This document shows, in pieces, positions 20,937 to 33,102 of a stretch of DNA of 64,000 nucleotides (position 1 is its first letter; each line of letters starts with the position of its first letter). The stretch is from Dugong dugon (lineage: Eukaryota; Chordata; Mammalia; Sirenia; Dugongidae). Under the pieces are notes generated by a model. That model ran no database searches. It was not told the DNA's origin and was given only the letters and a program-made list of their open reading frames with translations. Where the stretch lies: positions 58,227,128 through 58,291,127 of the forward strand of contig CM057481.1 in the NCBI GenBank assembly GCA_030035585.1. The letters are read 5' to 3'. A program made the position numbers and the translations under genes.

Positions 20937-22367
20937 TATTTATTTATTTATTTGTATTTTTATTTTTTTATTGTAATTTAGATGAAGGTTTACAGAACAA
21001 GTAGTTTCTCATTAAACAGTTAGTATACATATTGTTTTATGACATTGGTTAACAAACCCATGACATGTCAACACTCTCCCTTCTCGACCTTGTGTTCCCT
21101 ATTACCAGCTTTCCTGTCCTCTCCTGCCTTCTAGTCCTTGTCCTTGGGCTGTTGTGCCCCATTAGTCTCATTTTGTTTTATGGGGCTGTCTGATCTTTGG
21201 CTGAATGGTGAGCCTTGAGAGTGACTTCTTTACTGAGCTTAAAAGGGTGACCAGCGGCCATACTCTCAGGGTTTTTCCAGTCTCTGTCAGGCCAGTAAGT
21301 CTGGTCTTTTTTGGTGTGTCAGAATTTTGTTCTACATTTTTCTCCAGCTCTGTCCAGGACCCTCTGTTGTGATCCCTGTCAGAGCAGTCAGTGGTGGTAG
21401 CTGGGCACCATCTAGGTGTCCTGAACTCAGTCTGGTGGAGGCCGTGGTAGTTGTGGTCCATTAGACCTTTAGACTAATCTTTCCCTTGTATCTTGTTTTC
21501 TTTATTCACCCTTGCTCCTGAAGGGTTGAGACCAGTAGAGTATCTTAGATGGCTGCTGACAGGCTTTTAAGACCCCAGGTGCTGCTCACCAAGGTAGAAT
21601 GTAGAACATTTTCTTTACAAACTATGTTATGCCAAGTGAGCCAGATATTCCCCGAGACCATGGTCCCGACAGCCCTCTGCCCAGCAATTCAGTCCCTCAG
21701 GAAGTTTGGATGTGTCTATGGAGTTTCCATGACCTTTCCTTGTACAAGTTGTGTTGGCTTCCCCAGTATTGTGTACTGTCTTGCCCTTCACCAAAGTTAC
21801 CACTTATCTATTTTCTATTTAGTATTCCCCCCCACACCCCTCCCATCCCTTGTAATCATCAAAGATTGTTTCTTTCTTTTGTGTAAACTTTTTCATGAGT
21901 TTTTACAGTAGTGATCTCATACAATATTTGTCCTCTTATTATTGACTTATTTCACTCAGCATAATGTCCTCCAGCTTCATCCATGTTATGAGATGCTTCA
22001 CAGATTCATCATTGTTCTTTATCATTGCATAATACTCCATTGTGTGTATGTGCCATAGTTTGTTTATCCATTCATCTGTTGATGGACATTTAGGTTGTTT
22101 CCATCTTTTTGCTATTATGAGCAATGCTGCAATGAACATGGGTGTGCGTATGTCTATTCGTGTGATGGCTCTTATTTCTCTAGGATATATTCCTAGGAGT
22201 GGGATTGCTGGATCATATGGTATTTCTATTTCTAGCTTTCTAAGAAAGCACCATATCATTTTCCAAAGTGGATGTATCATTTCGCATTCCCACCAGCATT
22301 GCATAAGAGTTCCAGTCTCCCCATAGCCTCTCCAACATTCGTTATTTCCAGTTTTTTTGATTCGTAT
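20937..22367 (-). mobile_element. Young L1, 5'-truncated, with 16-bp target duplication
   Basis: AGAGTGGCTAAATTTT occurs at 20921-20936 and again at 22368-22383, bracketing 1431 bp of antisense L1 with an A-rich tail (atttatttatttattt on the plus strand). The 3' UTR is of the lineage-specific type ('tgaaggtttacagaacaagt'). The ORF2 C-terminus is open from about 22360 to 21939: [53 protein letters not shown] and HTMEYYAMIKNNDE, closely matching the human ORF2p C-terminus. Confidence 0.93.
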
Positions 22368-22973
22368 AGAGTGGCTAAATTTTAAAACCTGACAATACCA
22401 GGTGCTGATGAGGAGTGGAGCAACTGGAAGTCTCATTCCTACTGCTGGTAGGAATGAAAATTGGTCCAATCACTTTGAAAACAGTTCAACATTTTCTTAT
22501 ATAGGTAACATGCCTATATAGTAAAGATGACAAATGATCTATAAGTTTAACAAAATTCCTATCAAAATCTCACAGTATTTTTTTATCAATATAGAAATCT
22601 TAAAATTTATATGGAAAAGTAAAACAATATTGAGAAAGAAAATGTGGGAGGAATTGCTCTACCTGATGTTATTATATAGCTATAGAAGTCAAGACAGTAT
22701 GGTACTGACAGAGAAACAGACACATAGATCAATAAATACAGAACCCAGAAACAGACCCAACAAATACACCCAATTGATTTGTGACAAAGGTGCAAAAGCA
22801 ATTAAATGAAGAAAAGACAATCCCTTTAACACATGATGCAACAAAAATTTAGATATTCATTGACCAAAAAATGAGCCTTGATATAAACTTCACACTATAT
22901 ACAAAAATTAATTGAAAACAAACCATGGACTTAAATGTAAAACATAAAACTATAAAAAGTTTTGACAAAAACA

Positions 22974-23030
22974 TAGGGCTAGGCAAAGAATTTTCTGAAA
23001 TGTAGGGCTAGGCAAAGAATTTTTAAATGT
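22974..23030. repeat. 29-bp tandem duplication inside L1M
   Basis: 'tagggctaggcaaagaattt' begins at 22974 and again at 23003, giving two units of 29 and about 28 bp. Confidence 0.9.
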
Positions 23031-24190
23031 AACACCAAAAGTATGATCCATAAAAGAAAAAAATTAACAAACTGGACTTCATCAAAATTAAAAACTTTCC
23101 TGCTGCAAAAGACCCTGCTAAGATGATGAAAAGACAAGCTACAGACTAGGGGAAAATAGTTTTAAACCACAATATATAAAGAATATATAAAGAACTCTCA
23201 AAACCCAACAGTAAGAAACAAAAATCCTATTAGAAAACAGGCAAAAGACTTGAAAAGATATTTCACCAAAGAGGAGACATAGATGGCATAATAGCACATG
23301 AAGAGATGTTTAACATTATTAGCCCTTAAGGAAATGTAAGCTAAAACCACAATGATATATACTGTACACCTATTAGAGCGACTAAAATTAAAAATAGTGA
23401 TAAAAGCAAATGTTTGCAAAGACGTGGAGAAACTGGCTCTCTTATGCATTACCATTCTGGAAAATAGACTGGCAGTTTCTTACGCAGCTAAACATTGCAC
23501 TTACTATGTACCCAGCAGTCACACTTTTGGGCATTTATTCCAGAGAAATGAAAACTGATATTCACACAAAAATCTACACATGAATGTTCACAGCAGCTGT
23601 ATCCATAATAGCAAAATACTGGAAACAACCAAATGCCCTTCAATGACTGAATGGTTAAACAAACTCTGGTATATCCTTACAATTTAATACTATTCAGAAC
23701 TAAAAAGGGATAAACTGTTGGTACATTCAGCAACCTGGATGACCCTCCAGGACTTACGCGTAGTGAAAAAAATCAATCTCCAAATTTACGTCTGTTATAA
23801 CTTTTTCTAAACGCAAAATTATGGAGATGAAGACCGGATTAGTGGTTGCCAGAGTGGGGGTTAGGGTAGGGATGGTTGCAAATACAGAGACATGGCAGTT
23901 CTGTAGCTTGTGGTTACAGAAATCTGTACATAGACTGAAATTGCGTAAAACTATAGACGCACGCACAAATGAACGCAGGAGAAAAATGGTAAAAACTGAA
24001 TATGTTCTGTGGACTACTTAGCAGTCACTTACCAAGCTAAAAAAAATTTCCTAGTTGTGATATTGTACTACAGCTATATAAGATGTTGCCAATGAGGGAG
24101 ACTAGGTGAAGGATAAAGGAGACTTTTGGTACTATTTTTGCAACTCCTTGTGGTCAATAATTATTTCAAAATGAAAGGTTTTTTGTTTGT

Positions 24191-24805
24191 TTGGTTTTTT
24201 TTTTTTGTAGTCAATTATGCTTATAAAGAGAGTGTTGTATTTTGTCCTTTAAATTGTGTTTGGTTCACTAACCAATGGCCTGGTTTACTATCATAACAAT
24301 GGAAATTTTGTTTTTCTGTTCTTGAATTGTTCTTCATGATGTATTTGAAAACATCACCATGTTTCAGCAGATAGCATCATATTCCAGTAAGTAGCAGTTT
24401 GTTCTGCTAACCTTTTCTCCACTGGCAAAAAATATTTGTTTTATGAATAATATACATTTAAAAATATAAAGCTTGCTTTCTTGCAATGTTCTATGATATT
24501 ATACTTGGATTCTCATATGATATTTGAGTATATCAGGAGCAATCAGACAGCTCCTGAAATGGAGCTAAAAACAAAACCGGCTCTGTTTACACTCAGACAG
24601 TTGTGAACAAAAGTCCTAAAGAATGTGATTCATCCTCAAAATACAGAACACTTAATAACAGTAGTTAAAGCTTCAGTGTGTAAAAAAATGAATAATGGCT
24701 TTTGGCAATCATTCTCTCTTTTACTAAGAATAAAATGAAATGAATTAAAATACCATTTATTAAAGGAAGCTTAAAACTAGGTAATTAATAAAATAATTTT
24801 AATTA
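24191..24805. other. No recognisable feature
   Basis: AT-rich sequence. Nothing assignable. Confidence 0.45.
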
Positions 24806-26420
24806 TGTTGTTGTTAGATGCAGTCGAGTCAGTTATGACTCATTGTGACCCTATGTACAACAGAAGAAAACACAGCCTGGTCCTGCGCCATCCTCACAAT
24901 CGTTGCTGTGTTTAAGACAATTGTTACAGCTACTGTGTCAATCCATCTCATTGAGGATCTTCTTTCTGATGACTGTCTACTTTACCAAGTATGATGTCCT
25001 TCTCCAGGGACTGGACCCTCCTGATAACATGTCCAAAGTACATGAGATGAAGTCTTGCCATCCTCATTTCTAAGGAGCATTCTGTCTGTACTTCTTCCAA
25101 GACAGATTTGTTTGTTCTTCTGGCAGTCCATGGTATATTCAATATTTTTTTGCCTACAGCATAATTCAAATGTGTCAATTCTCCAGTCTTCCTTTATATA
25201 CCGTGCAGCTTTCACATGCATGTGAGACAATAAAGAATACCATGACTTGTCCTCAAAGTGACATCTTTGCTTTTCAAAGCTTTAAAAAGTTCTTTTGTAG
25301 CAATACATCATTTGATTTATTTGACTGCTGCTTCCATGGGTGTTGATTGTAGATCCAAGTAAAATGAAATCCTTGACAACTTCAATATTCTCTCCATTTA
25401 TCACGATGTTGCTTATTGGTGAGTTGTGAGGATTTTTGTTTTCTTTAGGTTGAGGTGTAATCCAAGTCTTTGATCTTCATCAGTAACTGCTTCCAGTTCT
25501 CTTCACTTTCAGCAAGCAAGGTTGTGTCATCTGCATATCGCAGGTTGTTAATGAGTCTTCCTCCGATCTTGATGCCCCGTTCTTCTTCATATAGTCCAGC
25601 TTCTCAGATTATTTGCTCAGCATACAGATTGAGTAAGTATGGTGAAAGGATATAACCCTGAAACACACCTTTCTTGACTTTAAACCACACAGTATCCCCT
25701 TGTTCTGTTCGAACGACTGCCTCTTGGTCTAACTACATGTTCTGCATGAGCACAATTAAGTGCTCTGGAATTCCCTTTCTTCGAAATGTTATCCATAGTT
25801 TATTATGATGCACACATTCGAAATCGTTTGCATAGTCAATTAAATACAGGTAAAAGTCTTTCTGATATTCTCTGCTTTCAGCCAAGATCCAGCTGACATC
25901 AACAATGATATCCCTCATTCCACATCCTCTTCTGAATCTGACTTGAGTTTCTGGCAGTTCCCTGCTGATGTACTGCTGCAACCACTTTTGAATTATCTTC
26001 AGAAAAATTTTACTTGCATATGATACTAATGATATTGCTCGATAATTTCCACATTGTATTGGATCACTTTTCTTTGGAATGGGCACAAATATGGATCTCT
26101 TCCAGTCGGTTAGCCAGGTAGCTGTCTTCCAAATTTCTTGGCATAGATGAGTGAGCATCTTCCAGTGTTGCATCCATTTGTTGAAACATCTCAATTGGTA
26201 TTCCATCAATTCCTGGAGCCTTGCTTTACACCAGTGCCTTCAGTGCAGCTTGGACTTCTTCCTTCAGTACCATGGGTTCTTGATAATACACTACCTCCTG
26301 AAATGGTTGAACATTGACCAATTCTTTTTCATACAGTGACTCTGTGTATTCTTGCCATCTTCTTCTGATGCTTCTTGCATCATTTAATATGTTACCCATA
26401 GGATCCTTCAGTATTGCAAT
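24806..26420 (-). mobile_element. RTE LINE, 5'-truncated, antisense
   Basis: Runs from the AACAAC-type tail at 24806 to the middle of the RT region at 26420. The RT is partly readable at 26209-25733 (IPKKSDPIQCGNYRAISLVS, LPETQVRFRRGCGMRDI, LIDYANDFECVHHNKLW). The YADD codons lie in 'gtcatctgcatatcgcaggt' near 25526. Several frame breaks are present. Confidence 0.9.
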
Positions 26421-27591
26421 GTAAGGGAGAACTTGGGTTTTGGGTGAGGAGGCTTTGGAATGGATGGCTAAGGAATGACTCTACACTCTTTCCCCAGAGA
26501 TTTTCAGAGAAGGAAACCCTCTTCTGGAAAATTAGATGTTCATCCACCTGAAGACTTTGAGCTGCTCTCTCAAGGACCCTCAGCAAAGAGCCATGATTTG
26601 ATGACCAAAGACCAAAACACACTTACAAAATCATGCTTTTGTTACTGGTGTAAAATATGGGAAAAGTAGTAGAAGCTTTATCATCCCATTTAAAATTAAT
26701 GTAGAAACACTGCTACATAATTGCAGTAAAAAAGTTCGACCTGCATCTCTGAAAAAACATTCACAGGGAAAAAGTGAGCAACTATTAACATCAGAAATTT
26801 TCACATATGTTATTCCATTTTGCTCTATTTTCTAGCTCTGAAGAATTCTAGTTGGAGTAGACTTCATTCTGTACTAGACACTTCTTAAATGGAGATAGTT
26901 AATAATATTTCCATTCCTGCAGTTAGAGTGGCTTCATTTAGTCTGACCTCCTGGCACTGAAAGAACATAGATTCTATTTAAAAAAAAAAAAATGGGAAAG
27001 GGCTAGAGACTGAAAAAACAAAAAAGCTCTTCAGTATATACAGCACATCTTGGGAAGTACAGGACATTGATTTGCCAATAAGTTTTCTATCTGCTACCAA
27101 ATTTATTATGAAATATGATCCCTGGTGCCACATCCAGCCCAAAAACCTAATTTTAGTATTTTAGTATGATCGGCCCCTGACAGAGGGGAGTAGTAACCCA
27201 GATGATCTAAAATAACTAAGAAGGAGGAAAAAATCACAAAATTTTTGACACAGTTTGGTTTCCTAATTAAAACAAGCAAGTCAAATGCTCTTGCAATACT
27301 CAATGTAGTTCTTCAAACAAAAGGATAAATGTTACTATTAGATCTAACTTAGAAAGAGCTATGAAGTATTCATTCTCACTGACTTCCCCCCTTCTCAGAA
27401 TGCTCACCCCAAAATATGACATATATCATTTTTTTTTAAACCTGATCGAAAGCACCATGCTGGGAGGACCTGGGTTTAACCTGTACCATTTCAGGTTCTC
27501 ACCAACCCTGAGATAGAGGAAAAACTGCTTGGTTTTTTAAAGCAGTCAATTAACATGGGGAAAACTACCAAATAGTTACTGCCTTCTCTTT
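26421..27591. other. No recognisable feature
   Basis: Immediately after the RTE truncation point the sequence is not RTE. No frame, RNA gene or named repeat was recognised. Confidence 0.45.
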
Positions 27592-27720
27592 GGGAACAGA
27601 TAGTGGTGATGGTTGCACAACACAGTGAATGTAATCAATGTCATGAATTGTACAGGTAAAAATGGTTGAAATGGCAAATGTTTTGTTATATGTATTTTAC
27701 CACACACACAAAAAAAAATT
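27592..27720 (+). mobile_element. L1M 3' terminal fragment, sense
   Basis: 'gtggtgatggttgcacaaca' to 'gttgaaatggcaaatgtttt', with a CA/A-rich tail. Same family as the 3' end at 8606-8992. Confidence 0.8.
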
Positions 27721-27744
27721 ATTTGTTACTGTCCCTAGTTAGAT

Positions 27745-27912
27745 GGAGCCCTGGTGGTACGGTGGTTAAGAGCTATGGCTGCTAACCAAAAGGTTGGCAG
27801 TTCAAACCCACTAGTCACTCCTTGGAAACTCCATGGGCAGTTCTACTCTATCCTATAGAGTCGCTATGAGTCAGAATCGACTCGACAGCAATGAGGTTTT
27901 TTTCTCCCCCCC
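27745..27912 (+). mobile_element. Afrotherian SINE, type B (short form)
   Basis: Starts GGAGCCCTGGTGGTACGG and ends 'gacagcaatgaggttttttt'. A likely target duplication is CCTAGTTAGAT on the left against CTTAGTTAGAT on the right, after a C-rich tail. Confidence 0.93.
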
Positions 27913-27928
27913 CCCCCTTAGTTAGATA

Positions 27929-28126
27929 TGGAGTCTCTGGGTGGTGCCAATGGTTAACAAGCTAGGCTGCTAATCAAAAAGCTAACAGTTCAAGTCCACC
28001 CAGAGATGCCTTGGAAGAAAGGCCTGGCAATCCACTTCTGAAAAATCAGTCACTGAAAACCCTGTGGAGCACAGTTCTCCTCTGACGTGGGATCACTGTG
28101 AGTCAGAATCAACTCCACAGCAACTG
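27929..28126 (+). mobile_element. Afrotherian SINE, type A
   Basis: Starts GGAGTCTCTGGGTGGTGCCA and ends 'ccacagcaactggt'. Placed in tandem behind the type-B copy. Confidence 0.92.
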
Positions 28127-28488
28127 GTCTCCTTAGATATAGGCATAAGAATATATGCATAAGAAGTTTAGAGTAGTTTTTTGTTTTTACTAAAGATAAA
28201 TATATCTTGGTCTCACAACAGGTTCCTGAAAAAACTTGTCAATGTTTTGCAGCCTTCTAGCAATGAGAAGCATTAGATAAAATCAAAGAGCAATAAAATT
28301 TGAAGGAAAAATAGAATGGATTAAAGGATAAAAGCAAGTTGAAAATTCTACATTATATATGTTTTTTGAAAAACAGATTGGTATGTCAAGACAGTGATAT
28401 ATCTTAAGTAGTGCATAATATTGTCTCCATTAAATTTGAAGAAAAATGAGAAAATTGATATGAAAATCAATTTACTCACCTAAGTAAT
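28127..28488. other. No recognisable feature
   Basis: AT-rich spacer between SINEs. Confidence 0.45.
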
Positions 28489-28691
28489 ACTAGTTGCCAT
28501 CCGGTCAATCCCAACTCATAGTGACCCCATGTGTGTCAGAATACATCTGTTCTCCCTAGGGTTTTCAATGGATGCATTTTTAGAAGCAGATCACTAGATG
28601 TTTCTTCTGAGGTTCCTCTGGCTAGACTTGAACCTCCAGCCTTTTGGTTAGCAGTTGAGCATGTTAACTGTTTGCACCGCCCAGGGACTCC
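28489..28691 (-). mobile_element. Afrotherian SINE, type A
   Basis: Antisense copy ending 'cgcccagggactcc'. CTAAGTAAT (28480-28488) against CTAAGCAAT near 28691 is a likely target duplication. Confidence 0.9.
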
Positions 28692-28844
28692 TAAGCAATG
28701 GAGAAGTATTTTACAAAACATTAACTTGGCACCCACATGTAAAAATATATCTAGGTTTTATTTAATATATTATTTATAAAAATTAACTAGTTAAAAAAGT
28801 AATTTAGGGCAAATAATTCACAATTATTAAACAAGTGCCCCTAA

Positions 28845-29160
28845 ATAACAGCTAACATTTATAGAGTGCTTACTATGTGCCAGGAACTTTTAAAAGGCTT
28901 TACCTATGTTAATTTATAAGAAGCCCTGGTGGCACAGCGGTTAAAGCACTTGACTGCTAATCAAAATATTGGCATTTGGAATTGGCACCGGTTGGAATTG
29001 ACTCGATGGCAGGGGATTTTATGTTAATTTATTAATTCCTCTATGAGGTAAGTGCTATTATTATTCCCGTGTTGAAGATGAGGAAACAGACACTGAGAAC
29101 TCGGGTAACTTGCCAAAAGTCACAGAAGCCAATGAGTGGTAGAGGTGGGGCTGTGTTAAC
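28845..29160 (-). mobile_element. MIR SINE, antisense, split by a younger SINE
   Basis: 'acagctaacatttatagagt' and 'gcttactatgtgccaggaac' on the left, and 'gatgaggaaacagacactga' and 'aacttgccaaaagtcacaga' on the right, are the two halves of one MIR. Confidence 0.9.
28918..29020 (+). mobile_element. Afrotherian SINE with internal deletion, inside MIR
   Basis: Begins 'agaagccctggtggcacagc' and ends 'aattgactcgatggcagggg' but lacks the middle of the element; only about 105 bp remain. TATGTTAATTTAT occurs on both sides, giving a clear target duplication. Confidence 0.9.
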
Positions 29161-29479
29161 TTTATGTAACTTGTGTAATACATCCTCCTTGTTTAAAACA
29201 AACCAAAGCAAACAAACAAGAATACTACCCAGAAGTGTATAAAATAAAACAGTGAGAGCAGTCCTCTATCCCAGGCTCTAAAAGGAAACACTATTGGTAT
29301 ATATATATATATCTCCTTCCAGACTCAAGATATACATGTACACACACTGTAAAATGGAATTATACAATTATATAGTTCTGCAATCATTTTTCTTATTATC
29401 TCAACTATATCTTTCTGTGTCTTTGAAACACGTCTTTCCACGTACTATTACCAATAAAACAGCAATTCATTTTCTTTTT
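29161..29479. other. No recognisable feature; short (TA)n at 29298-29312
   Basis: Apart from the TA run, nothing is assignable. Confidence 0.45.
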
Positions 29480-29770
29480 TTAAAAAATAATATTTTATTG
29501 TGTTTTCAGGGAAAGTTTACATAGAAAATTAGGTGCCCATTTAACAATTACTACACAAATTGTTCAGAGACATTGGTTACATCTTTTGCAACGTATTAAC
29601 ATTCTCATTAGTTCCTTCTGGGTGTTTCGCTTCCAGTTGTCTGATTTCCCTGTTCCCTCACCCTTTCATCTTTGCTCTAGAGTGAGCAATTAATATTCTT
29701 ATACATATATTTTTACAGGTATTAAAGTTCTCTAGGACAGATTCCTAGAAGTGGGATTCTTGGATCCAAG
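29480..29770 (-). mobile_element. Lineage-type L1 3' UTR, antisense
   Basis: 'ttattgtgttttcagggaaa' and 'cccatttaacaattactaca' match the antisense L1 3' UTR at 54290-54360. It then passes to 'cctagaagtgggattcttgg', an ORF2-derived block. Confidence 0.7.
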
Positions 29771-30414
29771 AATATGTGCTTTAGAAGATATTGACAGATA
29801 ATGATAAATTATCCCCGGAAAGGCTCAATTAATCTCTATTCCCATCTTCAGTATAACTCTAAAATCAGATAATCATTTTGAAAAAGTCTTTTGTTTGAAT
29901 GCTTCAGTATTTTCGTTCTTAAATTAACCATCTACTTTCTCTGCCCAGCTCACTGAAGTGTATAATTAATTCTACTCCTACTCCTTTAAGTCTCATTCTC
30001 TTAGATTTCTAGGTAGGCAATTCAGTCATTCACAAATAAATAATCTGGTCTCTTTTGGTGGCAAAATCCATTTTAATTTTGCACCTTGTCTAAGATTGCA
30101 TTGGTTAGCGCCACTCAAACAGAGAGAAATAATAGCATTCTTTCTTCTGAGTTCATTAGGAATGCCTCTAAAGTTACTCCAATAGATATATTTGGTCTGA
30201 GTTTCTGCTAAAATATTCTTTATCAATTAAAGCCGTGTTTTTCCCCTCTTCCTAGCTTACTGAGTATTTTTATTCACTTTTGGTGGTGTTGAATTTTTAC
30301 ATCTCTCAGTCACCTGATTTAGCTGAAGCATAAAAGTATGAACGTGGTAATGATGATGATGATGGCTGTTATTTATTTTTATAAAGCCCTCCCATCCCCT
30401 ATCTCATTTGGATA
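29771..30414. other. No recognisable feature; (GAT)n near 30348-30363
   Basis: Unassigned AT-rich sequence with a short GAT repeat. Confidence 0.45.
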
Positions 30415-30629
30415 GGAGCCCTGGTGGCACAGTGGTTAAAACACTCGACTGCTAACCAAAAGCACAACAGTTCAAACCCACTAGCCGATCCGAGGGAGAA
30501 AGATGTAGCAGTCTGCCATAAAGATTTACAGTCTTGGAAACCCTTTGAGGCTGTTCTACTCTGTCATATGTGGTTGCTATGAGTTGGGATCTATTCGGCA
30601 GCAGTGGGTTTGGTGTTTGGGTTGGTTTC
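30415..30629 (+). mobile_element. Afrotherian SINE, type B, long form
   Basis: GGAGCCCTGGTGGCACAGTG start, intact A box, the 'gaaagatgtagcagtctgcc' block and a 'gggttggttt' tail. Confidence 0.93.
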
Positions 30630-31336
30630 AGGATGAGAGTATGAGTTTTCTCTTGTGTGAGTTTCAAAAATCTTTCCTGCCCACTCTGGTTATGTTTTCA
30701 GTGGTCTTTTCTACATTATGTTTCTTTTAATCCTGCTTTCTACAATGATTTCATTAATTCCCGTTTCTTTAGTAAGTTCTCCTGGCGTATATTTCATCTT
30801 CTTTCTTGACTTCTTCACTTCTCTGATCTCTTTTATTCATATAGTCTGTGTTTTCTTTCACTGACATAAGAACATAGATTAGCATTTGTCGGAAAATTTC
30901 TTTTGCTTTCTGGAGAAATTCTTCTGTCCTGTTTTCATTATCTACGTGGTGTTTGTTATATTTTTTCTTCTCTCTCTCTCTCCTGTCTCTTCCTGTTTTT
31001 CTTTGCAGTGTCAATACACAGACACCAAGGTTGTCCCTTTCTGCACGTCATTCTTCTTTGATTATGGACAGTTTATCTTGGCCAAGTGTGTGCTCAAGAC
31101 TAGGGATTAATCAGGGGAGCACTTACCTGCCAGTAGCTTTAATTTTGATGTTTTGTTTTTAAAATACTTTCTTATCAAATCAGCTGTGTCTTCTGTCCTG
31201 GAGGCACATCATTCCTCAGTTTCTAAGGTTTCAAAATTTGGAGTTACCTGCAAGTTAAAGTAGCGATGTCCCAGATTCTCTAGTGATTTAGTGTTCTTTT
31301 ATCTCTGCTCATCTAACTTAATCAGCATATGCAAAG
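30630..31336. other. No recognisable feature
   Basis: T- and C-rich sequence. No named repeat or credible coding frame. Confidence 0.4.
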
Positions 31337-31355
31337 TTGATCACTGCCTCTTTTT

Positions 31356-32480
31356 GTTGTTTTTGACAATATACACAGCAAAACGTACACCAGTTCCACC
31401 GTTTCTACATGAACAATTCAGTGACAGTGATCACGTTCTTCGAGTTGTGCAACCATTCTCACCCTCCTTTTCTGAGTTGTCCCTCATCCATTAACATAAA
31501 CTCACTGCCCCCTGAGTTTCCTATCTAAGCTTTCAAGCTGCTGTTGTCAGTTTGATCCCATAAAGGTAGATCTTAGAAGAGCACAAGCTGAAGGAAGACA
31601 TTCTTCACTAGTTAAGCTAAACTATTATTTGGTTTTAAGAAGACTTCAGGGAATATTTTTGGGTTAAGGTTTTAAGATTATCACAGGGCAATAGTTTCAG
31701 GGGTTCATCCAGCCTCCATGCCTCCAGAAAGTCTAGAGTCCATGAGAATTTTAAATTGTGTTCTGCATTTTACCCCTTTTGATCACGATTCTTCTATAGA
31801 ATCTTTGATCAAAATGTTCAGTAATGGGTAGCCAGGCACCGTTCAGTTCTTCTGGTCACATGGCAAAGGAGGCAGTTGTTCATGGAGGTAATTAGCCATA
31901 GATTCTATATCCTCCTCCTATTCCTGGCTCTCCTTCCTCTGTTACTCCAGGAAAATAGAGACCAATTATTATGCCTCGGATGGATGCTTACAAGCTTTTA
32001 CAACCCCAGGCACTACTCAATGAACTCGGTGGTAGAACAGAAGCACTAAGCATGTTATTAGGCCAGTTAACTGGGATGTTCCATGAAACCATGACCCTAA
32101 GCATCCAAACCAAGGAACCAAATCCCATGACATGTTTGGTTGTACATAAGCAGCCTCAGCAGCTACTCTTTATTTTGTTGTTGTTGTAAATATATCTATT
32201 ATACAACTTTTGCCAGTTCAACTTTAAGCAGGTATTTAACTTATTGACAGCAATTACAAAAGTCAGCTCTGCAACCCTACCCTTAATCATTGCAGTTTTT
32301 CCATCACTGTAAATTAAAACTCAGTACTCCATAAGCAATAGCTCCTTTTCCCAGCTCCTTCCCACTCCTAGTAACCACTAATACACTTTGGTTTCTATAC
32401 ATTTGCCTTTTCTTGTCTTTTTATATAAATGAGGCCATACAATATATGTCCTTTTTGGTTTAAAGAAAAAACTTCCAATA
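31356..32480 (-). mobile_element. L1 3' UTR, antisense, second lineage type
   Basis: Starts 'tgttgtttttgacaatatac' and includes 'acataaactcactgccccct' and 'ggatggatgcttacaagctt'. A second copy of the same 3' UTR lies at 32870-33102 and 35354-35573. It breaks off near 32461 just before the ORF2 stop region. Confidence 0.8.
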
Positions 32481-32764
32481 CTTTTTTTTTAAAACTTAAA
32501 TAAGTTAGAGATTTATTTTTCTTTCACAAGGCATTAAGCCTGGAGGTAGGTAATCTAGAGTCCTTATGGCATCTCCATAGTATCTTCAGTATGCCAGGCT
32601 CTGTCTTTCTGCTCTTCCATTTTTTGACTGTAGCTTCTAGACTCAAATAGCCTCATAGTTGTAAGATGACACCTGCAGCTCCAGCCATCGAATCAGCCTT
32701 CCAAGTAGTAAGAAGGGAGAAGAGGGGCAGGGTGCATGCTCCCTGGGACAACATCATTAAAAAA
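32481..32764 (-). repeat. Old interspersed repeat, family not assigned
   Basis: 'tttatttttctttcacaagg', 'ctccagccatcgaatcagcc' and 'tctgctcttcca' belong to a common mammalian repeat; a related copy lies at 45380-45720. I cannot name it safely. Confidence 0.4.
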
Positions 32765-33102
32765 AATCCAGTCTGACAATATTTAGTCCATTTATATTTA
32801 ATGAAATTGATAATATATTTAGATTCAAATCTACTAACTTACTATTTTTTCTTTATAATTAATTTTTTGTTGTTGTAGTTTAGAATATACACAGCAAAAC
32901 ATACACCAGTTCAACAATTTCTACATGTGCAAATCAGTGACACTGATTACATTCTAGAAGCTGTGCAACCATTCTCACCTTTCTTTTCTGAATTGTTCTT
33001 CCCCATTAACATAAACTCACTGCCCCCTAAGTTTCCTTTCTAATCTTTCGAGTTGCTGTTGTCAGTTTGATCCCATACAGATAGCTCTTAAAAGAGCACA
33101 AT

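Larger units (their letters stand above)
20600..24190 (+). mobile_element. L1M ORF2 to 3' end, sense, one or two old copies
   Basis: Sense L1 sequence on both sides of the young L1 at 20937-22367. ORF2-derived peptides include FNKIPIKISQYFF and ILKFIWKSKTILRKK (22534-22640). The 3' end is the 'cagctatataagatgttgcc' type near 24072, ending in 'tcaaaatgaaagg'. The region encoding TTMRYH-like sequence occurs twice (near 20600 and 20890), so two copies are likely. Confidence 0.8.
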
